From contig NZ_CACVAN010000001.1 of NCBI RefSeq assembly GCF_902726655.1, positions 930,001 to 994,000 of the forward strand: 64,000 nucleotides of DNA, in the 5' to 3' direction. The DNA is from Virgibacillus ihumii (lineage in GTDB: Bacteria; Bacillota; Bacilli; Bacillales; Amphibacillaceae). Of this stretch, positions 54,969-62,192 are shown in pieces. The notes beneath the pieces were generated by a model that was given only the letters and a program-made list of their open reading frames with translations, made no database searches and was not told where the DNA came from. The first letter of the stretch is position 1; each line of letters starts with the position of its first letter. A program made the position numbers and the translations under genes.

Positions 54969-55361
54969 TTAAGCTGATGGGATAAAGCTGATAATTGCCT
55001 CTATTACAGCTGTTATTATCGGTATCGCCAGTAATAAAATAAATATTTTACCAGCAAGTTCAATTTTTGCGGCGACCGAATTCAGCCCGGCATCCCTGGT
55101 TAAGTTTGCACCGAGCTCAGCAATATACGCGATACCGATGATTTTTAAAATCGTTCTCATATACATTCCGTTTACATTTGCTTTTTCACCAAGTGATTCG
55201 ATTAATTGAAAAATTACCGTAATCTGTCTGATGACCATCAGAAAAATGATGATACCGGTGATAAGAATCAGAAAAAAAGCAAAAGATTTATTCACATCTT
55301 TTAAAATGATATATAAAATACTGGCAACAATACCGAGAATAACGATTTGAATGATTTCCAT
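54969..55361 (-). CDS. spoIIIAD: Stage III sporulation protein AD (SpoIIIAD)
   Basis: A 130-residue membrane protein (IIQIVILGIVASILYIIL, SFAFFLILITGIIIFLMVI, IFILLLAIPIITAVIEAIISFIPS) with the family string TILKIIGIAYIAELGANLTRDAGL. It shares this with SpoIIIAC, its small relative, encoded 6 bases upstream. Confidence 0.95.
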   Translation of the reverse strand: MEIIQIVILGIVASILYIILKDVNKSFAFFLILITGIIIFLMVIRQITVIFQLIESLGEKANVNGMYMRTILKIIGIAYIAELGANLTRDAGLNSVAAKIELAGKIFILLLAIPIITAVIEAIISFIPSA

Positions 55362-55366
55362 ATCAA

Positions 55367-55573
55367 TTACCCCTGGAAAAGGAATACCGACTTAATTTGC
55401 TGAAACAGGTCGGAAAGCTCATTGATGACGATTACCATGACGATAATAAATCCAATCAGTGTGGCAAACTGGGCGATTTCTTCTTTTCCCATTTGTTTCA
55501 GTATGGTATGAATCAATGCCACAATAATTCCAATTCCGGCAATTTGAAATAAAATGGTTGCATCGATAGCCAT
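55367..55573 (-). CDS. spoIIIAC: Stage III sporulation protein AC (SpoIIIAC)
   Basis: A 68-residue protein of two membrane helices (ATILFQIAGIGIIVALIHTIL and FATLIGFIIVMVIVINELSDLF) joined by KQMGKEEIAQ. Full family length, ribosome site AAAGGGGAAC. Confidence 0.95.
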   Translation of the reverse strand: MAIDATILFQIAGIGIIVALIHTILKQMGKEEIAQFATLIGFIIVMVIVINELSDLFQQIKSVFLFQG

Positions 55574-55591
55574 GGATGTTCCCCTTTCCTC

Positions 55592-56104
55592 CTAAATGAG
55601 CAATAAGACAATAAATAGACCGCAAAGCAATCCCAAACTTTTGGCCATTTTGCCATATTTATACTGATTGTCCCTTGCATCCTCCAGCTCTCGATCCAGA
55701 TGTTTGATCGTGAGCTGTATATGTTTCTGTTGTTGGTCAAAATCATGCTGGCCAAGTGTTCTGCCAAATTGTTTAAGAATTTCATCTTCATTCCCACTTA
55801 ATGCGGAAGAACTGATGAGTTCAGTCAGCCGGTAATTCCAAATTTGGAACAAATCCGTATTTTTTTCTTCAAGTGACTCCCCAACCTGCTCAAAAAACGA
55901 ACTGACTGGATCTGGAATTTGTCTGGCTATTGTCATGAAAGCATCTTTTAGCGAAAGCTGACTGTAAAGAATCTCTGCTTCTAAAATCTGTAATGCGCTT
56001 TTTATTTGTCTGATATGTTTGGGCCGTTCATTCAACCCTTTGCTGATTTGAAAACCTGCCCATGTAGTTGCACCGATCAGCAGCAGTGCTCCCATCCACT
56101 TCAT
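55592..56104 (-). CDS. spoIIIAB: Stage III sporulation protein AB (SpoIIIAB)
   Basis: A 170-residue protein with an N-terminal (KWMGALLLIGATTWAGFQIS) and a C-terminal (LGLLCGLFIVLLLI) membrane helix and a helical body (RPKHIRQIKSALQILEAEILYSQLSLKDAF). It resembles type II secretion GspF. It overlaps spoIIIAA by four bases. Confidence 0.94.
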   Translation of the reverse strand: MKWMGALLLIGATTWAGFQISKGLNERPKHIRQIKSALQILEAEILYSQLSLKDAFMTIARQIPDPVSSFFEQVGESLEEKNTDLFQIWNYRLTELISSSALSGNEDEILKQFGRTLGQHDFDQQQKHIQLTIKHLDRELEDARDNQYKYGKMAKSLGLLCGLFIVLLLI

Positions 56105-57027
56105 CTAAGCACCCCAGTTTTTCTGTTTATCGGTTCTCCCTGCTGATTGCAGATTTGGTAAATTTGCCCGGGTTGTCCATGCCTGTCCAAAATAACGACA
56201 CGCTGAAAAATATGTGCCTGAAATACAACATTGAGTGACGGCCGCTTCCGCAATTCGGCAAGCGACTTACCGTGGATCGTGCAAATAATGGTTACCCCGG
56301 CATTAATCGCCTCCATCAGTGCTTCAACATCAGAATTCCCGCCTATTTCATCTACCGCCAGTATTTCAGGTGACATAGAACGGATCATCATCATCATTCC
56401 CTCGGCCTTTGGGCATGCATCCATTACATCGGTCCGTAAGCCAATATCATGCTGGGGGACCCCCTTTTTGGAACCGGCAATTTCAGATCTTTCATCGATG
56501 ACACCAACCTTACATCCGGGAATACGCCCCCACCCGGAAGAAATCATTCGAATGACATCCCGGATAAGAGTGGTTTTGCCTGACTGCGGAGGACCTACTA
56601 TAAGCGTATTCAAATAACTTTCTTTATGAAGAAAAGGGATTAGTTTTCCTGCACAGCCTATCTTTTCTTTTGCAATTCGAATATTAAAATATGCGATATG
56701 CTGAATAGCTTTCACTGATCCATTTAACGTATTTACTTTTCCGGCAAGCCCGACACGATGTCCCCCTTCAATCGTGACATACCCTTCTCTGAGTTCATCC
56801 TCCATCCGGTAAAGGGAAAAATCGCTTATTTGATTTAAAATATGCACACCATCCTGCTTTTTGGGTATGGTGGATTTCAGCCATTCTGCATGCCCATCAA
56901 AAACAAGTTCAATCGGCTGGAACAAACGAACGCGAATCTCCTGTAAAGAATCCTGACGGTGTAACGTATGCCGCTCAATCACTTGTTTGATTGGATCCGG
57001 AAATAACCGTAAAATTTCCTCCATCAT
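56101..57027 (-). CDS. spoIIIAA: Stage III sporulation ATPase AA (SpoIIIAA)
   Basis: A 308-residue secretion-type ATPase, the motor of the SpoIIIA-SpoIIQ channel. Walker A is NTLIVGPPQSGKTTLIRDVIR, Walker B EILAVDEIGGNSDVEALMEAINAG, with GVIDERSEIAG and TIICTIHGKSLAEL. I choose the ATG at 57027, after AGAGAGGTAATT; 44 upstream in-frame codons cross the promoter. First gene of the eight-gene operon. Confidence 0.95.
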   Translation of the reverse strand: MMEEILRLFPDPIKQVIERHTLHRQDSLQEIRVRLFQPIELVFDGHAEWLKSTIPKKQDGVHILNQISDFSLYRMEDELREGYVTIEGGHRVGLAGKVNTLNGSVKAIQHIAYFNIRIAKEKIGCAGKLIPFLHKESYLNTLIVGPPQSGKTTLIRDVIRMISSGWGRIPGCKVGVIDERSEIAGSKKGVPQHDIGLRTDVMDACPKAEGMMMMIRSMSPEILAVDEIGGNSDVEALMEAINAGVTIICTIHGKSLAELRKRPSLNVVFQAHIFQRVVILDRHGQPGQIYQICNQQGEPINRKTGVLR

Positions 57028-57057
57028 AATTACCTCTCTGGATAAAGCTTTTTTATA

Positions 57058-57085
57058 AATGTATGTTTGTCCCAATGAAATATGA
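57058..57085 (-). promoter_or_regulatory. Sigma-E promoter of the spoIIIA operon
   Basis: TCATATT, 13 bases, then CATACATT matches the sigma-E consensus KMATATT-N13/15-CATACAHT at every position. It lies 31 bases upstream of the spoIIIAA start, as expected for a mother-cell operon. Confidence 0.92.
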
Positions 57086-57155
57086 CAGAACAATGAGTTC
57101 GTAAAGAACAAAAGCGAAGAGTATGAAGTGTGTTGGTTGCGGAGCTTTTCTATCT

Positions 57156-57187
57156 GCAAAAAAAGAGCAGCCCCATTGGACTGCTCT
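57156..57187 (-). terminator. Terminator of efp
   Basis: AGAGCAG pairs with CTGCTCT around a 10-base loop; on the minus strand T7 follows. It lies between efp and spoIIIAA. Confidence 0.88.
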
Positions 57188-57210
57188 CCATCTTTGAAAA
57201 ACTATAAAAT

Positions 57211-57768
57211 TTATGCCCTTGAAACGTATTTGCCATCCGAAGTGTTTATTACAAGTACATCGCCTTGATTGATAAAAAATGGTACTTGCACAATCAAGCC
57301 TGTTTCCATTGTAGCTGGCTTTGATCCGCCACTAGCTGTATCGCCTTTAACACCTGGTTCTGTTTCGGTAACAGTCAGTTCTACATTATTCGGGAGTTGA
57401 ACACCGAGCACTTCACCTTCATACATGACAACAGAAACTTCCATGTTCTCTTTCATATAGTTCAGCTGGTCTTTAATTTGGCTCGTCTGCAGCTCAAGCT
57501 GCTCATAAGTGTTCGTATCCATAAATGCGTGTGTATCTCCGGAACCATAAAGATATTGCATTTTATTATTTTCGATGTGTGCCCGGTTTACTTTTTCTCC
57601 GCCGCGAAATGTTTTTTCCTGAATGTTGCCATTTCGCAAATTGCGTAGCTTGGACCGAACAAAAGCAGCACCTTTCCCAGGTTTAACATGTTGAAAATCA
57701 ATAACCTGCCATATCTCATTCTCCACTTCAATGGTTAAACCAGTTTTAAAATCATTTACCGATATCAT
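57211..57768 (-). CDS. efp: Elongation factor P
   Basis: A 185-residue translation factor that helps ribosomes through proline runs. [44 protein letters not shown] has the modified-residue loop PGKGAA (Lys 32 position). Also seen are [35 protein letters not shown] and the C-terminal [29 protein letters not shown]. Complete. Confidence 0.97.
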   Translation of the reverse strand: MISVNDFKTGLTIEVENEIWQVIDFQHVKPGKGAAFVRSKLRNLRNGNIQEKTFRGGEKVNRAHIENNKMQYLYGSGDTHAFMDTNTYEQLELQTSQIKDQLNYMKENMEVSVVMYEGEVLGVQLPNNVELTVTETEPGVKGDTASGGSKPATMETGLIVQVPFFINQGDVLVINTSDGKYVSRA

Positions 57769-57786
57769 ACAAAAACCTCCTCTGCC

Positions 57787-58848
57787 TTATAATGTAATTA
57801 ATTCTTTCGGAGCTAGTGTTAAACGTTCATACCCCTTTTCAGTGATAACGATATCGTCTTCAATCCTGCATCCGCCTACATCAGGAACGTAAATACCCGG
57901 TTCAACAGTTACAACCATGCCGGGTGCTAATTTTTTCTCTGATCTGAAGGAAAGTCCGGGTCCTTCATGAACTTCCAATCCGACACCATGACCAGTGGAA
58001 TGACCAAAATAATCACCGTATCCTTTTTCGATAATATAATTCCGGGTCAGTGCATCGGCCTCTATTCCGGTAATTCCCGGTTTAAGTCCCTCTACACCTA
58101 TTTTTTGTGCTTTCTGGACAATATTATAAATCGTTGTCAACTCGTCACTTAATTCCCCAACTGCTACTGTACGTGTTATGTCGGAACAATATCCATTATA
58201 ATAAGCACCGAAATCCAATGTTACCAGTTCACCGGATTGAATTTTTTTATCTGAGGCAACACCGTGCGGCAATGCGCCGCGATAGCCGGAAGCAACAATT
58301 GTATCAAAGCTTGATGATTCAGCTCCCAGATTACGCATGTGAAATTCCAGCTCATTCGAAATATCAATCTCTTTTACGCCTGGCTTAATATAGCCTTGAA
58401 TATGTGTAAAAGCATCCTCCGCTATTTTTGCTGCCTGTTTTAATACTTCCAATTCCTCAGCAGTTTTAATCAATCTAAGTTCTTCGATCAGTCCGCTTAC
58501 CGGAACCAGCTTTACATCCATTGATTCTTTGTACAGCTCATATGTGGCGAACGTTACATGTTCTTTTTCAAAACCAACCTTATGAACACCTAATTCTTTT
58601 AATTGTTCGTTAATTGCCTGGTGAATTGGCTGTTTGTGCTCAACGATTTTGAAATCAGCAGCCTGTTCGTTTGCTTGTTCTATGTATCGAAAATCTGTGA
58701 CAAATCGTGCCTCATCTTTACTGACAATTGCCACTCCAGCTGTCCCGGTGAAATTGGTTATATACCTTCTATTATAAGGACTTGTAATCAATATTGCATC
58801 CAGATCATTTTCCCGAAACGCTTTTCGCAGTTTTTCTATTTTATCCAT
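57787..58848 (-). CDS. yqhT: Xaa-Pro peptidase (YqhT/PepQ type)
   Basis: A 353-residue M24 metallopeptidase with a creatinase N-domain (MDKIEKLRKAFRENDLDAILITSPYNRRYITNFTGTAG). The metal residues lie in VTLDFGAYYNGYCSDITRTVAVG (two Asp), GHSTGHGVGLEVHEGP (His), VVTVEPGIYVP (Glu) and GCRIEDDIVIT (Glu). I choose the ATG at 58848 after GGGGAGGAATAG. It lies upstream of efp with 18 bases between, which suits a joint role of the two genes in proline-rich protein turnover and synthesis. Confidence 0.95.
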   Translation of the reverse strand: MDKIEKLRKAFRENDLDAILITSPYNRRYITNFTGTAGVAIVSKDEARFVTDFRYIEQANEQAADFKIVEHKQPIHQAINEQLKELGVHKVGFEKEHVTFATYELYKESMDVKLVPVSGLIEELRLIKTAEELEVLKQAAKIAEDAFTHIQGYIKPGVKEIDISNELEFHMRNLGAESSSFDTIVASGYRGALPHGVASDKKIQSGELVTLDFGAYYNGYCSDITRTVAVGELSDELTTIYNIVQKAQKIGVEGLKPGITGIEADALTRNYIIEKGYGDYFGHSTGHGVGLEVHEGPGLSFRSEKKLAPGMVVTVEPGIYVPDVGGCRIEDDIVITEKGYERLTLAPKELITL

Positions 58849-58945
58849 GCCACTATTCCTCCCCGTATGTTTTAAGAACTTGGCTTTCACGATGTGTATA
58901 TAGCGAAGCCTTAGTAACTCTTATGAATTTTAAAGTATTACCTTC

Positions 58946-59374
58946 TTATTTGTCTATAAATGCCATCGCAGCCAACCGGTAGCCTGTATACCCAAGTCCC
59001 ACAATCTGGCCATAACAAACAGGCGCCAGCATTGAATAGTGACGAAATTCCTCCCTGTTGTGCACATTTGAAATATGTACTTCAATCACAGGGGTTTCAA
59101 TCGCCTTAATGCAATCACGAAGTGCGATACTGGTATGTGTGTATGCAGCAGGATTAAAAATGATTCCTTCATATTTTCCATTTGCCTCCTGAAGATAATC
59201 AACCAGCTCGCCTTCATGATTGGATTGCCGGGAGTTCAATTCAAACCCGTGTGCCTCAACCAATTTGGCAATGTTCTCTTCGATGTGCTGCAGTGTATAT
59301 TCACCATAAAATTCTTTTTCCCGCTTACCAAGCAAATTAATGTTCGGGCCGTTCAATAATAAAAGACGTTTCAT
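58946..59374 (-). CDS. aroQ: Type II 3-dehydroquinate dehydratase
   Basis: A 142-residue shikimate-pathway enzyme: LLLNGPNINLLGKREKEFYG with the active Tyr, RQSNHEGELVDYLQEA, IIFNPAAYTHTSIALRDCIKA, PVIEVHISNVHNREEFRHYSMLAPVCYGQIVGLG. Complete; same position as in B. subtilis. Confidence 0.97.
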   Translation of the reverse strand: MKRLLLLNGPNINLLGKREKEFYGEYTLQHIEENIAKLVEAHGFELNSRQSNHEGELVDYLQEANGKYEGIIFNPAAYTHTSIALRDCIKAIETPVIEVHISNVHNREEFRHYSMLAPVCYGQIVGLGYTGYRLAAMAFIDK

Positions 59375-59456
59375 AACTTTATTCCATTCCCTTGTATAAT
59401 TTCGGACTTCTATAGTTTATCATAAACAGCCGTATTTGAATAATTGTTTGAATTTT

Positions 59457-59966
59457 TTAGTTTTCCTTAAGTTCATCATCTTTTTTAACTGTGTCAGCAT
59501 AATCATATGAAATGGAATAACCGATAAATGTTCCATAAAGAATAAACAGGCAGATGGTTGAAACAATTGTATAACTGTTTAAATTAACAAGATCCGGTAC
59601 ATTTGGATATACTGGCTGCAGGATAAAGAAGATAATAACCCACAAGACGACTCCAAATACGGCCCCCATCCAGAGTGTATTAATCTTTCGAAACAATCCA
59701 TAGTAAATAAATGCACTTATAAGTGAAAGTATCCCGACAATAATAATTGAAAGAATATTGCCCAGCCACCCACTTGTCCATTCTGCTGTATTCCAGGATC
59801 GTAACACAAAACTTCTCGGGGCTACTTCGGAGAAACTGAAAAAGTACATAATTAATCCCAGGGTACTCCAGATTAAACCACCCGCAAATCCGGTAACCAG
59901 TGATTTTGCTGTTACTGACATAGGCTTTTCCTGCTTATTTTGACTAAGTTCTTTATCATTTTTCAT
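59457..59966 (-). CDS. yqhR: YqhR-family membrane protein
   Basis: A 169-residue protein with four membrane segments (LVTGFAGGLIWSTLGLIMYFFSF, GWLGNILSIIIVGILSLISAFIYYGLF, LWMGAVFGVVLWVIIFFILQPVYP, YTIVSTICLFILYGTFIGYSISYDY). The pattern and place beside aroQ fit YqhR. Function unknown. The ATG at 59966 follows GGAGGTGGAA. The usual neighbour yqhQ is absent between this gene and the yqhP-type gene. Confidence 0.88.
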   Translation of the reverse strand: MKNDKELSQNKQEKPMSVTAKSLVTGFAGGLIWSTLGLIMYFFSFSEVAPRSFVLRSWNTAEWTSGWLGNILSIIIVGILSLISAFIYYGLFRKINTLWMGAVFGVVLWVIIFFILQPVYPNVPDLVNLNSYTIVSTICLFILYGTFIGYSISYDYADTVKKDDELKEN

Positions 59967-60242
59967 TCTTTCCACCTCCATTTGTAGTGTTACCAAATGA
60001 ACCAAATCAAATCATCGGTTTTAAAACTAGTTTTACAAACACTTTTCTAGTAAAATAATAGTAAAAGGAATTGTATTGTTTAATTTAAAATAAATGGGAA
60101 ATGATAGTAATAATGCATATAATGGTTTTGAAAGGAAATAATTTAAGTAACGCGGACTAATTACAGAAATCATGCTATAAAATGTGGAATAAGTGGTATA
60201 TAAAATAATAAAGGGTATAATTCGCGAAAGGAGGATGTACTG

Positions 60243-60617
60243 ATGAATAATAAATTTTCCATCGTTGTTTATACAGTCATTGGTCTTGCTGTAATCGGAG
60301 TAGTTTCACAGCTATTTACCAATACAGCGTCCTTTCTTACGACGGTATTTATGATGCTAGTGTTTGGTGCCGCAATTTCCGCGCTCGCCTATTTTTTTCT
60401 TATAAGGAAACGTAATCCAACAAGTGACTCCAGAAAATTTAAACAGGCGGTCAAACAGTCCAAGGCAAAGTATGCGAACACAAAGGCAAAACCAAAGTAT
60501 AAATCATCCAAAAGCTCCAAACCTGTTCAACCAAAAAAAAGGAAACACAAACGTGCTTCCCATCTGCGTGTAATTGATGGCAATAAATCAAAACGAAAAG
60601 ACCAAGCTAATTTCTGA
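60243..60617 (+). CDS. yqhP: SA1362-family membrane protein (YqhP)
   Basis: A 124-residue protein with two N-terminal membrane helices (FSIVVYTVIGLAVIGVVSQLF and FLTTVFMMLVFGAAISALAYFFLI) and a strongly basic tail (Lys-rich, residues 60-124) ending KRASHLRVIDGNKSKRKD. The family pattern, helix pair plus basic tail with LRVIDGNK, fits SA1362/YqhP. Function unknown. Ribosome site AAAGGAGGATG. Confidence 0.9.
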   Translation: MNNKFSIVVYTVIGLAVIGVVSQLFTNTASFLTTVFMMLVFGAAISALAYFFLIRKRNPTSDSRKFKQAVKQSKAKYANTKAKPKYKSSKSSKPVQPKKRKHKRASHLRVIDGNKSKRKDQANF

Positions 60618-60632
60618 CTGGCTTGGTTTTTT
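60601..60632. terminator. Terminator between yqhP and the patatin gene
   Basis: ACCAAGC and GCTTGGT pair around a 13-base loop, followed by T6 on the plus strand. It overlaps the yqhP stop codon and sits right at the end of the convergent patatin-like gene. Confidence 0.85.
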
Positions 60633-61518
60633 ATGGCCATCTTTCCAAGAATTCAGCTGCCTTTTGTCTACCCTGGCTGATTAATTGCTCCTTTTCCGCG
60701 TCACTGATAGCAAAATTCATGGAGGCAACCTGTTTTACGGGGATAAATAAAATATTATTTGTATGGGATGTTGATATGTGGCGTGCGTCGTGTGCTTGTA
60801 GCATAGTAGAGAATAATGCATGAAACATATCCAGTGCATTGTTGATTTTTCGTGGTTCCTGCTTTCCGGGATATGCACTGAGCTTAATCCCCAGGACAGG
60901 TCGCACCTGTTCTTTTCCTTCATTTTCAAAGATCCACAATGGAAAATTACTGAGCAGCCCACCATCGACTATTAGACTTTTTCGCTTCGATTGCCCCGGT
61001 AATTTCTTCGGAACAAAAAAATACGGATACCCCGCACTCATTCGAATCGCTTTTGAAACGGGAAAGTATTTCGGGTTAATTCCGTAAATTCGCTGCAGGT
61101 CATCAGGTATTATAACCATTTTTCCTAGTGAAATATCGCTGACAACAACCTTCAAACTACCCTTTTTTAAATCATTAAAGGTATAAATATCTTTATTTCC
61201 CAATTTGGCATACAGCCATTTTTCCAGTTTGTCTCCTTTATACAACCCCATACGAAAGTACAGAAAAAGCCACTTCGAAATTGGAATGATTGAACTGATT
61301 TTTGGCGGATCCAAAAGCTTTTGAATATCCAAATCCTGGATTAGTTCACCGACTTCATTCGTGCGATAACCCGCAGCAATGAATGCAGCCATTATCGCTC
61401 CTGCAGAAGTTCCGGCAACACGTTCAAATGCCAGGCTTTTGTCATCAATACTTTGTAATGCACCAATAAGCGCATATGCTTTTACTCCCCCGCCGGAAAA
61501 AACAGCATCAATTTTCAT
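60631..61518 (-). CDS. yqhO: Patatin-like phospholipase (YqhO)
   Basis: A 295-residue patatin-fold lipid acyl hydrolase. Oxyanion loop FSGGGVKAYALIGAL, nucleophile GTSAGAIMAAF (Ser 39 or so) and the catalytic Asp in IVDGGLLSNFPLWIF. It has no signal peptide, so it is cytosolic. Substrate is unknown. It matches yqhO by position and motifs. Confidence 0.94.
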   Translation of the reverse strand: MKIDAVFSGGGVKAYALIGALQSIDDKSLAFERVAGTSAGAIMAAFIAAGYRTNEVGELIQDLDIQKLLDPPKISSIIPISKWLFLYFRMGLYKGDKLEKWLYAKLGNKDIYTFNDLKKGSLKVVVSDISLGKMVIIPDDLQRIYGINPKYFPVSKAIRMSAGYPYFFVPKKLPGQSKRKSLIVDGGLLSNFPLWIFENEGKEQVRPVLGIKLSAYPGKQEPRKINNALDMFHALFSTMLQAHDARHISTSHTNNILFIPVKQVASMNFAISDAEKEQLISQGRQKAAEFLERWP

Positions 61519-61593
61519 GAAGTTACCTCCCAGATGTGCTTTCTACCATTTTAAGAAAACGACAGCTGGTTTAGAACTAATGGACAATATAAA

Positions 61594-62013
61594 TCATTTT
61601 TCTTTATTCAGTTGAACTTTTCGCAATTCAGTGATTCGTTCCTCATTTTCTTTGAAATACTGGACCAGATCACCTATCCGATCAATTGAAGTCCAGCTCA
61701 GATGGTGTTCGATACCTTCCACATCTTCATAAATTTTATCTTCATCCACTCCGATGATCGCAAGGAAATCTTCCAATAATTCATGTCGGAATACGAGACG
61801 TTCACCAATTTTTTTGCCCTTTGCAGTTAAAATGAATCCTCTGTATTTCTCATAGTTCAAATATTCATCTTTATCCAGTTTTTGCACCATTTTTGTCACT
61901 GATGACGGATGGACTTCCAGTGCTTCAGCAATATCCGATACGCGTGCATAACCTTTTGACTCAATAAGATTGTATATCTGTTCAATATAATCTTCCATAC
62001 TTGGTGTTGGCAT
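61594..62013 (-). CDS. mntR: Manganese-responsive repressor MntR
   Basis: A 139-residue DtxR-family regulator: [51 protein letters not shown] (winged helix, with metal-site Asp 8) and the dimer/metal region [33 protein letters not shown] (His 77, Glu 99, Glu 102, His 103 type). It represses Mn uptake genes when Mn is high. I choose the ATG at 62013; the frame opens 15 codons earlier without a ribosome site. Confidence 0.95.
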   Translation of the reverse strand: MPTPSMEDYIEQIYNLIESKGYARVSDIAEALEVHPSSVTKMVQKLDKDEYLNYEKYRGFILTAKGKKIGERLVFRHELLEDFLAIIGVDEDKIYEDVEGIEHHLSWTSIDRIGDLVQYFKENEERITELRKVQLNKEK

Positions 62014-62151
62014 GTAATCAGCTCGCTTCAATGAATAATTTTTTAGTTTATGCAACAATGTTTCTTAATAAAAGCATACAAGATATACAAATTTTAGGCA
62101 AACTTAAGATAAGTCACTTCATTTGTCGGATAGCAAGGTAGTTATGAACCT

Positions 62152-62182
62152 GCCAAAAAAAGGAACGGAAAATTTCCGTCCC
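62152..62182 (-). terminator. Terminator of the ribonucleotide reductase gene
   Basis: On the minus strand GGACGGAAA pairs with TTTCCGTTCC (one G-T pair) and T7 follows. It lies 11 bases after the stop codon. Confidence 0.85.
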
Positions 62183-62192
62183 TCTTTATTGC

